Below, in pieces: positions 35,797-45,452 of a DNA stretch of 64,000 bases. Within the stretch, counting starts at the first letter, position 1. Every line of letters starts with the position of its first letter. This DNA is from G963665925 sp963676345 (GTDB taxonomy: Bacteria > Bacillota > Clostridia > Peptostreptococcales > Acidaminobacteraceae): assembly GCA_963676345.2 (NCBI GenBank), contig CAXXTS010000001.1, positions 1-64,000 on the forward strand, read 5' to 3'. Position numbers and translations under genes: made by a program. The notes beneath the pieces were generated by a model that worked only from the letters and a program-made list of their open reading frames with translations, made no database searches and was not told the DNA's origin.

Positions 35797-35845
35797 AATC
35801 CCATAAAACTGTCGCATAGACAGATTTGTGGGATTATTTCTTTTC
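35797..35845 (+). terminator. Probable terminator of the nucleoside ABC operon
   Basis: AATCCCA (35797) pairs with TGGGATT (to 35835), with an inner CTGTC/GACAG stem, followed by ATTTCTTTTC. Confidence 0.75.
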
Positions 35846-35849
35846 TAGA

Positions 35850-36860
35850 ATTAATAGGCGTTAAGCTTCATTATGACTTGTATATAACAATTTTAGCAGC
35901 TGAATACAGAAGACTACATAGAACAAACTATTTAAAATGAAGCCTATATTGGGTGGACATGTAAGTACATTTCTATTTAAAGCGAATAGGGATATTTGGT
36001 GAGATTTAATTAAAGGTGCTTGTTAGTTGATAATGACCAAGCGTTTAGAGATGTGAACAAAAAGCAGTCTAATGCTTGAACTTTTAGAGTAAATTGTTTA
36101 ATGGAAGAAAATTTTGGAGAGGATCTATAGAAAATAAAGAGAGGATTGTTTAAAAATTTAATTTTGAAGTATATCTCTTTGACAGATCCAGATAAAATAG
36201 ATTGCCATAGATGTGGTTGTCAGAATTGAATTTATATTTATTAGTAATGCTGTTTATTGAAAAATCGGCGAGGGCATAGACATATGAGGATAATAATTGA
36301 AATCACTATTGAGATAAAATATGAAGGTGGCTGCATAACAAATTTTAGAAATTTTTATTGTAGTGCGTTACGAGAAAAAGTACGGCGAGTTGCCTTTTAA
36401 AGGTCTTATGGGAAAAGCAATTCTTACCATACGTATCTATAATCGTTGAATACAATCTCAATTTACTCAATATTCTACATTTATCAGATATGACATATAA
36501 TAAAGACATGGACTAACATATATACATTAAAGGACTTCATTTAATTATGAAAACTATTTGGGGATTGCTCAAGCATGTAAAAGCATATCGAAGAAGGAAC
36601 GCTTTCACATTTAGGTGATGTAATATTTACATTTTATACTCAAGACTGTGGTTCGGTATGAATTATGAATGTACTTGGAGAGAATAAGCGCGTAGAAATA
36701 CGGTTAGATGGCTGATTATTAAGGCGACTACGAAATTTATTGAGAACACTAAGCCCGAATAGTTTATAATAAATTGAAGAAAAGCATGTATTCAAAATAT
36801 TGAGTACATTCCATATATAATTATCATTTAATAAGATCCTGTATGAAAGGGTATCAGTGA
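35850..36860. other. One-kilobase AT-rich region with no gene seen
   Basis: Short stop-rich frames only; none has a ribosome binding site. I saw no tRNA, integrase remnant or clear repeat here. This and the 37.5-38 kb spacer separate the core genes from the cassette array. Confidence 0.5.
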
Positions 36861-36877
36861 ACGAGCCGGAGGTAAAA

Positions 36878-37447
36878 ATGACAGAATTGTATTTTGTAAG
36901 ACACAGTAAAATTGTTTATACACATGATGATTTTTCAAGACAGCTCTCAGAAGAAGGAAAAAAGTATGTCCCACTTGTAACGGAGGCATTTAAAGATATT
37001 CATCTGGATGCAATTGTCTCCAGTCCATATATAAGAGTTATTGATACCATTAAAGATGTGGCTAAAATGAAAAGCCTGAAGATAGAAACCTATGATGATC
37101 TGCGAGAAAGAAAAGTTGCCCATGAGTTTATTGACGATTTTCACACATTTACAACTAACCAGTGGAATGATTTTGATTTTAAACTAGATGGTGGGGAGTC
37201 CATAAATGAAGTGCAAAAAAGAGGTGCCGCTGCGCTGGAAGAAGTAATGCTGAAATATGAAAAAAAGAGGGTTTTGGTTGGAACACATGGTACCTTTATG
37301 TCAGTTATGCTGAACTACTATGATTCTGCAATAGATTTTGAGTTTTGGAGACACGTGAAAATGCCCGATGTCTATAAGGCTACATTTGAGCAAGTTGATG
37401 GAACCTTTAAGATGACAAGTCTTAAAAACATCGATTTAGGATTATAG
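36878..37447 (+). CDS. Histidine phosphatase (phosphoglycerate mutase-like) family protein
   Basis: A 189-residue protein with the family start LYFVRHSKIVY (RHS in place of the usual RHG; His is the phospho-acceptor), SSPYIRVIDTIKDV, GGESINEVQKR and the late catalytic GTHGTFMSVML. Such enzymes remove phosphate from sugars or small molecules. The ATG at 36878 has GGAGG six bases upstream; an upstream GTG has none. It appears to be a single gene. The substrate is unknown. Confidence 0.88.
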   Translation: MTELYFVRHSKIVYTHDDFSRQLSEEGKKYVPLVTEAFKDIHLDAIVSSPYIRVIDTIKDVAKMKSLKIETYDDLRERKVAHEFIDDFHTFTTNQWNDFDFKLDGGESINEVQKRGAAALEEVMLKYEKKRVLVGTHGTFMSVMLNYYDSAIDFEFWRHVKMPDVYKATFEQVDGTFKMTSLKNIDLGL

Positions 37448-37971
37448 TGTGATCAAAATAAAAGAATTATAGGCAACTAAATAATCGCTGTATCGGTAAG
37501 GTGTTTAAAAATATTTATAAGTGAATATATACTTAAAAGGTCTGCATCGAGAAGGGGAAGTATAGAGATTCAAGTGAAGTATCTTCATGTTATTTTGAAG
37601 GGGATATTTTACGCATTATATGACGACATAACATGTAATTTAGACTTTTAGTGTTTTCACAGTCATATAACAATACATATTCAATCTATTCCTGACATTA
37701 TACGGCGCAGAAACAATTGGATTTTTAGATATTCCCGACCCTGTTTAGTGATAGACCATACGTCACGAATACCATAGGGTGTGTGTTTTATATGACATAT
37801 GAGAGGTGAGAGTGTCGGGTATAGGGGAGTTATGTGTCAATCTATTGAACAGCAGTGTTTATGTATAAGTATGTAGTATGATAAAAATCGCAAATATATG
37901 AATACCAACTATAATGTTTGTTATAATAAATGTAAGTGTTATTAACGGGGGTTAATTAGGAAGGTGATTCA
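37448..37971. other. Intergenic spacer at the left edge of the cassette array
   Basis: No gene. It holds a CCCGAC/GTCGGG inverted pair (about 37737 and 37815) and a GTTATGT at 37829-37835, the same seven bases that end several attC sites. This is the most likely place for an attI or an old left boundary, but the resemblance is weak. No integrase frame is present. Confidence 0.35.
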
Positions 37972-38748
37972 ATGCAGAAGTTCGTGCATGGCTTTATAGA
38001 AAGAAAGTCTCTGATTTACAAAACGAAAGTCGAGTATGGGGATTATACTATAAATCATATTCAGGGGTGTGCGCATGGGTGTGACTATCCTTGCTATGCT
38101 TTTTTAATGGCCAAACGGTTTGGACGAATTGAAAGCAAAGATGAATGGATTAAACCTTATCTTGTATCCAACTATATGGAATTGTTAACAAAGGAGTTAC
38201 CAAAACTAAAGAGTAAGATTAAGTGGGTACACTTGTGTTTTACGTCAGATCCATTTATGTATGGTTATCCTGAAATAGCAAATGCATCAGTTGACATCAT
38301 CAGATTTCTTAATGAAAATGGAATAAAATGTACCGCTTTATCAAAAGGCATATTACCTCTTGAGCTAGCAAATCTAAGCAAAGAGAATGAGTATGGAATA
38401 ACCTTGATTAGTTTGAATGAGGAATACAGAAAGTTTAATGAGGAAGGTGCAGCTCCATACGAGCAAAGAATAGTTAGATTGAAAGAGCTTTCAGAAATGG
38501 GTTGTAAAACGTGGGTAAGTATTGAACCTTATCCTACTCCAAATATTTTAGATCAAGAACTATTGCCAATCTTAGAAAAAGTATATTTTGTAGACAAAAT
38601 TATATTTGGAAGAACCAATTACAATAGAAAGATAACAGATTATAAGGAGTACAAGCAATATTATAATGATCTATCTAGAACGGTAATTGAGTTTTGTCAG
38701 AATAACGGAATTTCTTATCATATTAAGAAAGGGACAATTACAGAATAA
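37972..38748 (+). CDS. Radical-SAM-like three-Cys-motif protein
   Basis: A 258-residue protein with Cys33, Cys37 and Cys41 in GCAHGCDYPCYAF (spacing CX3CX3C, one residue longer than the usual CX3CX2C of radical SAM enzymes). It also has LCFTSDPFMYGY and SIEPYPTPN segments like those of DUF5131/spore-photoproduct-lyase-like proteins. It likely binds an iron-sulfur cluster and SAM. The next gene is TcmP, the known genomic partner of such three-Cys proteins, 14 bases away. AGGAAGG precedes the ATG. Together they may be the first cassette. The biochemical reaction is unknown. Confidence 0.8.
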   Translation: MQKFVHGFIERKSLIYKTKVEYGDYTINHIQGCAHGCDYPCYAFLMAKRFGRIESKDEWIKPYLVSNYMELLTKELPKLKSKIKWVHLCFTSDPFMYGYPEIANASVDIIRFLNENGIKCTALSKGILPLELANLSKENEYGITLISLNEEYRKFNEEGAAPYEQRIVRLKELSEMGCKTWVSIEPYPTPNILDQELLPILEKVYFVDKIIFGRTNYNRKITDYKEYKQYYNDLSRTVIEFCQNNGISYHIKKGTITE

Positions 38749-38762
38749 ACTTAGGAGGGGCA

Positions 38763-39908
38763 ATGGTAAAGTTAGATCCTTATGGAGAGCAAACAGAAGC
38801 TAAACATGAGTATTTCCAGGATTATTTTTACAAATGGGTTGTGATTTTGGGGCAAGCTAAATACTATAAGAACCTAATCTATGTGGATTCATTTAGCAAC
38901 GCTGGGGAATATGTCGATGGTAGCTACGGGTCACCAATTATTGCATTAAAAAGTATAAGTGCATTTATTAGAAAAAATGAATATGCACCTATTTTTCATG
39001 TATATTTGAATGATTATGATTGTGAGCGTGTAGAACATTTAAGAAAATTGATATCTGATATAAACTTACCAACTGGGATAAACATTGATTTTAAATGCAT
39101 GAAGGCTAATGACCATGTTGATTATGTTCTTAAAAAGATAAAAAATATTAACATGAAAAAAAGTTTCTTTTTTATCGACCCATATAAAGTAGCTGATAAT
39201 GTTATAAAGCTTGAAAAGATAGTTGCAATTCTAAATGAAGAAAATTATTCGGAATTAATTTTTAATCATATGGTTAATGATACTGTTAGAAATATTAAGA
39301 CTTATCCTGAGAAGTATCTACCGTTTTACAAAGGGTTAACGCGTGACCATTTAGATGAATATAAAAGTGAGGATTATAATAAATTAATCATTGAGCATGT
39401 GCTTAGGAGTTGTAAAGGAGAAAGTCGTGTCTTCACTGCATCCTATCCATTCTATAATTCAAAAAACACAGAACTTTATTACTTACTTATTTTTACGAGG
39501 AATCAAATAGGATTTAATAAAATTAAAGAGTCACTTTGGAAAGTTTCAGATGGACTGCTAATGCACAAAAATGAAGCTCAAAGTAGTACTCAGATTTCAT
39601 TATTTGAAACTTGCGAAAATGAAGTTTCAAAATGTTTAACTGAGTATACCATATCCACAAAAGTAGATGAGTTAAAAGAAATACTAATATCAGAGTTTTC
39701 GGATAAAATGGTGTCTATTGAAGATATTTTAGACTTTGTTGAAAAAGAGACTATATTTCATAAAGGGCATGTAAAAAAGAGGACTTTGAAACCGCTAGAA
39801 GCGCAAGGTCTAATTAAAGTAGTTAAATCTAAACGGCGCAAGGCTTTTTTATATCCTTCAGGAACAGTTATTCAGTTCAGAGCAAATACTAAAGATAGTA
39901 TGTTCTAG
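38763..39908 (+). CDS. tcmP: Three-Cys-motif partner protein TcmP
   Basis: A 381-residue protein starting LDPYGEQTEAKHEYFQDYFY, the typical opening of TcmP, with YVDSFSNAG (a methyltransferase-like first strand) and SFFFIDPYKV following. The C-terminal 100 residues contain a winged-helix-like segment (KRTLKPLEAQGLIKVV). The family is defined by its adjacency to three-Cys-motif proteins, exactly the arrangement here. It often lies on mobile or accessory DNA; a defence role has been suspected but is not shown here. AGGAGGGG precedes the ATG. The first attC begins 33 bases after the stop. Confidence 0.85.
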   Translation: MVKLDPYGEQTEAKHEYFQDYFYKWVVILGQAKYYKNLIYVDSFSNAGEYVDGSYGSPIIALKSISAFIRKNEYAPIFHVYLNDYDCERVEHLRKLISDINLPTGINIDFKCMKANDHVDYVLKKIKNINMKKSFFFIDPYKVADNVIKLEKIVAILNEENYSELIFNHMVNDTVRNIKTYPEKYLPFYKGLTRDHLDEYKSEDYNKLIIEHVLRSCKGESRVFTASYPFYNSKNTELYYLLIFTRNQIGFNKIKESLWKVSDGLLMHKNEAQSSTQISLFETCENEVSKCLTEYTISTKVDELKEILISEFSDKMVSIEDILDFVEKETIFHKGHVKKRTLKPLEAQGLIKVVKSKRRKAFLYPSGTVIQFRANTKDSMF

Positions 39909-39940
39909 AATAAACATTTGATCAAGTTCAATAGATCGAC

Positions 39941-40069
39941 ACATAACACAGCAGTTCCCAAAATGCCCCTTTGTTTATACGAAGTGGCATTTCTTATACT
40001 AGCATATGGTAAAATATAGTTAAGAGTTATAATAGAGGGGGCACGTCGGGAACCGTGGGAACGTTATAG
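39941..40069 (+). repeat. attC site 1 (type A)
   Basis: Starts ACATAAC, ends GTTATAG. Arms CAGTTCCC and GGGAACCG, TGCCCC and GGGGGCAC. The terminal loop carries TGGTAAAAT, an extended -10-like motif. It ends the radical-SAM/TcmP unit. Confidence 0.88.
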
Positions 40070-40139
40070 GAAATAATTTTCTAAGCTAATGATTAAGTGA
40101 GCTTTATTACAATTTTACATAAATAAAGGGGCTGATAAA

Positions 40140-40856
40140 ATGAAAAAATTCAAAATTGATAAAGACGTATTTGACCTTTTTCCAGAACTACAAATTGCAG
40201 TATTGGATTTTAGAAATATTGATAATAGCGAGGTAGGGAGAGCGATTCACCTAGAAAAAGCTTATAACAAGATTTCAAAAATTGCATATCAGAACGATGT
40301 TTTGCATACATATATCAATGATTATAGTCAGGCAATGAAGAAAATTAAGCGTAAAAAGGGAAGCTTAGCTTCTATTGAAGCTATGGCAAAACGAGTAAAA
40401 AAGGGGAGTAGCATATTTTCAGTTAATCCAGTAGTTGACTTATATAATTATATATCATTAAGTCATTTGTTTACATGTGGCGGGGAAGACTTAGATTGTG
40501 TTGAAGGAGATATGGTGCTAAGTTTTGCGAATGGCAATGAAAGCTTTGTTCCACTTGGAGAAACCGAGAACAAACCCCCAAGAGAAGGGGAGCTTATTTA
40601 TAAGGATGATATAGGTACCGTTGTGAGAAGTTGGTTATGGCGTGAAGCAGATAGAACTAAAATTACTCGAAAAACAAAAAATGCTTTAATATATATGGAG
40701 TTAATTAACTCAAGCAGAGTCGAAGAGTTTGAAATCGCAGTTAAAGAGTTAAGTGAAGTTATAACAAGTGAATTAGGTGGAACTTGTTCAAAAGCAGTAA
40801 TTTCCAGAGATATGCCTGAGTGTATTATAGAGCCGTTGACTAAAATTAGAAAGTAA
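40140..40856 (+). CDS. Stand-alone B3/B4 tRNA-editing-type domain protein (cassette 2)
   Basis: A 238-residue protein of the B3/B4 family, named after the editing domain of phenylalanyl-tRNA synthetase beta. Typical blocks: NPVVDLYNYISLSHLF, CGGEDLDCVEGD, VPLGETENKPPREGEL, KDDIGTVVRSWLWREADRT and TKNALIYMEL. Free-standing members are thought to check aminoacyl-tRNAs or bind amino acids; the exact substrate is unknown. AAGGGG lies before ATG 40140. It is a single-gene cassette flanked by attC sites 1 and 2, about 70 bases inside the left boundary. Confidence 0.88.
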   Translation: MKKFKIDKDVFDLFPELQIAVLDFRNIDNSEVGRAIHLEKAYNKISKIAYQNDVLHTYINDYSQAMKKIKRKKGSLASIEAMAKRVKKGSSIFSVNPVVDLYNYISLSHLFTCGGEDLDCVEGDMVLSFANGNESFVPLGETENKPPREGELIYKDDIGTVVRSWLWREADRTKITRKTKNALIYMELINSSRVEEFEIAVKELSEVITSELGGTCSKAVISRDMPECIIEPLTKIRK

Positions 40857-40877
40857 AGTAGAAACGAAAATAACATC

Positions 40878-41012
40878 CTATAACACAGCGGTGTCCCGCC
40901 ATTCGCCTTGTGGTGACTAAGTTTTTGAATGTTGCACAGTGAAATGTTTATATGGCACTGAAAGCATTGAAATAGCAGGGGCGAACGAGCGTGAACCGTG
41001 GGAACGTTATGT
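40878..41012 (+). repeat. attC site 2 (type B)
   Basis: Starts CTATAAC, ends GTTATGT. Inner arms ATTCGCC and GGCGAA; outer CGGT and ACCG. Type B sites share GGTGTCCCGCCATTCGCC and AGCGTGAACCGTGG. Confidence 0.87.
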
Positions 41013-41063
41013 AAAATCATCCCACCAGTACATATCTAGGAACTTAGAGTTTGGAGTTACATA

Positions 41064-41366
41064 ATGAAGATAGTTGAAATCCAACCAAATGGTCTGAAAT
41101 TAGTTAAAAGTAATGGTGAACTAATAATCGTAGACTTTGAGGAGTGCAAGAGTAATTGGATTGCATATAAGAAAAGAAAGAATGAGCTAATACACGAAGG
41201 TGTAAATGACACTATTATCGGTCAAAGAGATAGTTGCTCAGATTCGCCTTATGTTGAGTTCTTTACAAAGCCATTTACGAAAGTTACATTTGAGTCTATT
41301 GAAGAGTACAAGAAAATTAGAGACACAATAAATGAGTATGGATATAGAACAGTCGATTTAAGCTAG
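41064..41366 (+). CDS. Hypothetical protein, 100 residues (cassette 3)
   Basis: Small soluble protein (MKIVEIQPNGLKLVKSNGEL...). The start has GGAG about eight bases upstream and the stop lies 33 bases before attC site 3, the normal cassette layout, which supports a real gene. No family recognised. Predicted beta-strands then two helices. Confidence 0.7.
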   Translation: MKIVEIQPNGLKLVKSNGELIIVDFEECKSNWIAYKKRKNELIHEGVNDTIIGQRDSCSDSPYVEFFTKPFTKVTFESIEEYKKIRDTINEYGYRTVDLS

Positions 41367-41398
41367 TAATTTATAGCTTAGAACGGCGGTATGACTAT

Positions 41399-41531
41399 AC
41401 ATAACACAGCGGTGTCCCGCCATTCGCCTTGTGTTGACGGAGTTTGGGGTTGTTCCGAAGTGAAATGTTTGTACGACATTTATAGTGATGAAATAGCTTG
41501 GCGAACAGCGTGAACCGTGGGAACGTTATAT
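41399..41531 (+). repeat. attC site 3 (type B)
   Basis: Starts ACATAAC, ends GTTATAT. Type B arms as in site 2. Its last bases begin the first 1-kb repeat cassette. Confidence 0.87.
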
Positions 41532-42529
41532 AACACAACTGCTGAGGTATTTTGTGTCGAAGTTTTTTGGAATGTTGTAGCCGAAAAACCGAACTGACTC
41601 AGAGAAAAAAACTATGTTTACATTGCTGTACGCCTCATTGCGTTTCAGTACTTAATAAAAAAGTACAAAGTGAAAGCTTGTTCTCTTTTGCACACAATTT
41701 ATGACTTATAAATACTAGGGGAAATGGGGTGTCAAACATGCGTGCACTGAATACATGGCAGTTGCGGCAATGGTTCCCGATATTTCATTTCTTTCACCGA
41801 ATATTCCCGACACTGTACTATGGGGCAGTTTAATTTGCGGTTGAACTTACGGCTTTTAGGCTGATAATGAGTCCCCATTTTGTTAATAAGTGTATTGTAG
41901 TTATTTAGTAGCGGCATTAACCATTTTGATAGTTAAATACTCAACGAGAATTATTGCTGTATGTAATGAGGAAGTTCAAGTGGCCGCTATTCAAATGTCA
42001 AAGTTTACAGTGGGGACTTACCGAATCTTTACTTAATGATCGCCCCCTTCGCTGTTTGCAACTGCTCTTTAGTACATTAGTGCACAGCACCAAAGGTGTT
42101 CTAACTTACTCAGAACAAGCTTTCTCTATGGTTACAAGTTTGTGGTGATTAAAAGTCCGGCTATCACTCGTTTGGAGTGAGCACATTCTGAGCCACTTCT
42201 TGTAATAAAGAGTCTATGGCTTCGTACAATTTTTAAGTTGTTGGTGTTTTACAGTTCAAGTGTGACTGGTTATTAAAATAAAGTGGTTGAAATAGCTTAT
42301 GAAGTATTGGTTAGCGTGAATAATTAGCAAAAAGTGAATCAGAAATTCATAGTTAATCATATATGGTAATAGTGAGCTGGCTATAACGCCCTAACTGCAG
42401 ATTGCATCATATAACACAGCAGTTCCCAAAACGCCCTGATTTGTAGAAATCAGGCTTATTTATTGACTATAAGTGTTAAAATATAGAAGAGTGGTAATAA
42501 AGTGGGGCGCATCGGGAACTGTGGAACCG
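41526..42529 (+). repeat. 1-kb repeat cassette, copy 1 (variant a)
   Basis: First of four near-identical cassettes of 1001-1004 bases without a convincing gene. It opens TAACACAACTGCTGAGG and ends in attC site 4. Copies 1 and 3 share one version of two variable blocks (about 41830-41875 and 41965-42025); copies 2 and 4 share another. It contains a 31-residue open frame (41738-41833) with GGGG upstream that stays open in all copies, but the differences among copies all change amino acids, so coding is doubtful. Confidence 0.85.
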
Positions 42530-42535
42530 TTACAT
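42409..42535 (+). repeat. attC site 4 (type A)
   Basis: Starts ATATAAC, ends GTTACAT. Terminal stem CCTGATTT/AAATCAGG and the loop motif TGTTAAAAT. The same subtype as sites 6, 7 and 8. Confidence 0.88.
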
Positions 42536-42572
42536 GAAAGCCTAAAATGAGCTCTATGAAGAATAAAGCAAT

Positions 42573-42601
42573 TTGACCATATAACATATACGTTATATAA
42601 T
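42573..42601 (+). promoter_or_regulatory. Promoter and operator of the Gp49/XRE toxin-antitoxin cassette
   Basis: TTGACC, exactly 17 bases, TATAAT. An inverted repeat TATAAC-ATATAC-GTTATA covers the spacer and -10, as expected for repression by the antitoxin. It shows this cassette carries its own promoter. Confidence 0.75.
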
Positions 42602-42624
42602 TATGATATCAGAAGAGGTGGAAT

Positions 42625-42975
42625 ATGTTTGAAGTAATCTATTATCATAGAGATGGTCAATGTCCAATTTTAAATTTTTTAGGAAAATTACCTAAGAAAG
42701 ATCAAGCTAAAATTTTAAGAGAAATAGATTTGCTTCAAGAGTTTGGCTTAAAGTTGACGATGCCTCATGTAAAGAAAATGAAAGGTACCGATGACTTATG
42801 GGAATTAAGAGTTAAGCAAGGTACGAATAATTATAGAGTGTTCTATTTTGCTTATACAGGTCAAAAATTTATAATGCTTCATGCATTTCAAAAGAAGACA
42901 CAAAAGACTCCTAGAAAAGACATTGAAATTGCAGAGTACCGTAAATCAGATTTTATCAAGCGAGGTGAGTTATAA
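42625..42975 (+). CDS. Type II toxin, RelE/HigB-like (phage Gp49 family)
   Basis: A 116-residue toxin: FEVIYYHRDGQCPILNFLGKLP, LREIDLLQEFGL, MKGTDDLWELRVKQGTNNYR and the FYFAYTGQKFIMLHAFQKK end, all typical of the Gp49/DUF891 HigB-type mRNA interferases. The order toxin first, antitoxin second is the HigBA order. AGAGGTGG precedes the ATG. It overlaps the antitoxin start by one base (TAATG). Toxin-antitoxin cassettes are known to stabilise long integron arrays. Confidence 0.92.
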   Translation: MFEVIYYHRDGQCPILNFLGKLPKKDQAKILREIDLLQEFGLKLTMPHVKKMKGTDDLWELRVKQGTNNYRVFYFAYTGQKFIMLHAFQKKTQKTPRKDIEIAEYRKSDFIKRGEL

Positions 42976-43244
42976 TGCGTCATGAAGATATAAAGAAGTT
43001 GTTACTTTCTAATGAAGAAACAAAAGAAGAGTATGATGCACTAGAACCAATATATACGTTGATTAGCGAAATCATTCGTCTAAGATTGGAAAGAGGACTT
43101 ACTCAAAAAGAGTTAGCTGAAATAGTTGGAACTAAACAGTCTGCTATTTCAAGACTTGAGAGTGGTTCATACAATCCGAGTTTTGAGTTTCTTTCAAAAG
43201 TAGCACATGCGCTTGGAAAAGAACTCCATGTAACTTTCAGTTAG
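42975..43244 (+). CDS. XRE-family antitoxin
   Basis: An 89-residue helix-turn-helix protein (RLERGLTQKELAEIVGTKQSA then ISRLESGSYNPSFEFL), the HigA-type partner of the toxin just upstream. The two overlap by one base. It would neutralise the toxin and repress the promoter at 42573. The attC follows 75 bases after the stop. Confidence 0.92.
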   Translation: MRHEDIKKLLLSNEETKEEYDALEPIYTLISEIIRLRLERGLTQKELAEIVGTKQSAISRLESGSYNPSFEFLSKVAHALGKELHVTFS

Positions 43245-43318
43245 TTAGATTGAGATATTGCGAAAATATAATCAGTATTTAGTTTTAATATCATTGTGGA
43301 TAAACATTTTATGCCATC

Positions 43319-43448
43319 ATGTAACACAGCAATTCCCAACATGCCCCTTTGGTAACAGAGGGGTATTTATGCGCCTAGTTTATGGTAGAATATAACATAA
43401 GAGTAAGAACGAGTGGGGGCACGATCGGGAATTGTGGGAACGTTATAT
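43319..43448 (+). repeat. attC site 5 (type A)
   Basis: Starts ATGTAAC, ends GTTATAT. Arms AATTCCC/GGGAATT; terminal stem CCCCTTTGGTAACAGAGGGG; loop motif TGGTAGAAT. Confidence 0.88.
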
Positions 43449-44443
43449 AACACAACTGCTGAGGTGTTTTGTGTCGAAGTTTTTTGGAATGTTGTAGCCG
43501 AAAAACCGAATTGACTCAGAGAAAAAAACTATGTTTACATTGCTGTACGCCTCATTGCGTTTCAGTACTTAATAAAAAAGTACAAAGTGAAAGCTTGTTC
43601 TCTTTTGCACACAATTTATGACTTATAAATACTAGGGGAAATGGGGTGTCAAACATGCGTGCACTGAATACATGGCAGTTGCGGCAATGGTTCCCGACAT
43701 TTCATTTCTTTTACCGAATATTCCCGACACTGTACTATGGGGCAGTTTGATTACGGTTGAACTTACAACTTTAAGGCTGATAAAGAGTACCCGTTTTGTT
43801 TATTAGTGTATTGTAGTTGTTTAGCAGCGGCATTAACCATTTTGATAATTAAATACTCAATGAGAATTATTGCTGTATGTAATTAGGAAGCTCAAGTGGT
43901 CGCAATTTTTAGTGTCAAAGTTTGAAGCAGCTACATTCTGGTTTTACTTAACAATCGCCCCTTCGCTGTTTGCAACTGCTGTTTAATACATTAGTGCACA
44001 GCACCAACGGTGTTCTAACTTACTCAGAACAAGCTTTCTGTGTGGTAATGAATTTGTGGTGATTAAAAGTCCGGCTATAACTCGTTTGGAGTGAGCACAT
44101 TCTGAGCCACTTCTTGTAATAAAGAGTCTATGGCTTCGTACAATTTTTAAGTTGTTGGTATTTTGCAGTTCAGGTGTGTCTGGCTATTAAAATAACGTGG
44201 GTGAAATAGCTTATGAAGTATTGGTTAGCGTGAAGAATTAGCAAAAAGTGAATCAGAAATTCATAGTTAATCATATATGGTAATAGTGAGCTGGCTAAAC
44301 CGCCCTGACTGCAGATTGCATCATATAACACAGCAGTTCCCAAAACGCCCTGATTTGTAGAAATCAGGCTTATTTATCGACTATAAGTGTTAAAATATAG
44401 AAGAGTGGTAATAAAGTGGGGCGCATCGGGAACTGTGGAACCG
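43443..44443 (+). repeat. 1-kb repeat cassette, copy 2 (variant b)
   Basis: As copy 1 but with the variant-b blocks (about 43745-43790 and 43890-43955). The 31-residue frame is at 43655-43750; the minus-strand frame found in copies 1 and 3 is broken here, so that frame is probably not a gene. Confidence 0.85.
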
Positions 44444-44449
44444 TTATAT
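44323..44449 (+). repeat. attC site 6 (type A)
   Basis: Starts ATATAAC, ends GTTATAT; nearly identical to site 4. Confidence 0.88.
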
Positions 44450-45446
44450 AACACAACTGCTGAAGTATTTTGTGTCGAAGTTTTTTGGAATGTTGTAGCC
44501 GAAAAACCGAACTGGCTCAGAGAAAGAGACTATGTTTACATTGTTGTACGCCTCATTGCATTTAAGTACTTAATAAAAAGTACAAAGTGAAAGCTTGTTC
44601 TCTTTTGTACATAATTTATGACTTATAAATAATAGGGGAAATGGGGTGTCAAACATGCGTGCACTGAATACATGGCAGTTGCGGCAATGGTTCCCGACAT
44701 TTTATTTCTTTCACCGAATATTCCCGACACTGTACTATGGGGCAGTTTAATTTGCGGTTGAACTTACGACTTTTAGGCTGATAATGAGTCCCCATTTTGT
44801 TAATAAGTGTATTGTAGTTGTTTAGCAGCGGCATTAACCATTTTGATAGTTAAATACTCAACGAGAATTATTGCTGTATGTAATGAGGAAGTTCAAGTGG
44901 CCGCTATTCAAATGTCAAAGTTTACAGTGGGGACATACCGAATCTTTACTTAATGATCGCCCCCTTCGCTGTTTGCAACTGCTGTTTAATACATTAGTGC
45001 ACAGCACCAAAGGTGTTCTAACTTACTCAGAACAAGCTTTCTGTGTGGCAATGAATTTGTGGTGATTAAAAGTCCGGCTATCACTCGTTTGGAGTGAGCA
45101 CATTCTGAGCCACTTCTTGTAATAAAGAGTCTATGGCTTCGTACAATTTTTAAGTTGTTGGTGTTTTACAGTTCAAGTGTGTCTGGCTATTAAAATAAAG
45201 TGGTTGAAATAGCTTATGAAGTATTGGTTAGCGTGAATAATTAGCAAAAATTGAATCAGAAATTCACAGTTAATCATATATGGTAATAGTGAGCTGGCTA
45301 TAACGCCCTAACTGCAGATTGCATCATATAACACAGCAGTTCCCAAAACGCCCTGATTTGTAGAAATCAGGCTTATTTATCGACTATAAGTGTTAAAATA
45401 TAGAAGAGTGGTAATAAAGTGGGGCGCATCGGGAACTGTGGAACCG
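44444..45446 (+). repeat. 1-kb repeat cassette, copy 3 (variant a)
   Basis: Close to copy 1 in both variable blocks. It directly follows copy 2 with only attC between. The 31-residue frame is at 44655-44750. Confidence 0.85.
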
Positions 45447-45452
45447 TTATAT
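45326..45452 (+). repeat. attC site 7 (type A)
   Basis: Starts ATATAAC, ends GTTATAT; nearly identical to sites 4 and 6. Confidence 0.88.

Noticed and set aside
35746..35940. 64-residue frame after the ABC operon
   Set aside because: It overlaps the terminator hairpin and lacks a start signal.
37665..37835. Possible attC or attI: ATATAAC at 37665 and GTTATGT at 37829
   Set aside because: The inner arms do not match either attC family and such 7-mers are common in AT-rich DNA. Kept only as a possible boundary.
41738..41833. 31-residue frame open in all four 1-kb cassettes
   Set aside because: It has a GGGG upstream and stays open, but all four differences between copies change amino acids, so there is no sign of protein-level selection.
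44387..44590. Open frames of about 67 residues running through attC into the next cassette (also at 45390, 57894 and 59487)
   Set aside because: They lack ribosome binding sites and simply read through the conserved attC sequence.
44649..44834. 61-residue minus-strand frame in the 1-kb cassette (also 41732-41917)
   Set aside because: It is broken in copies 2 and 4 and has no good start signal.
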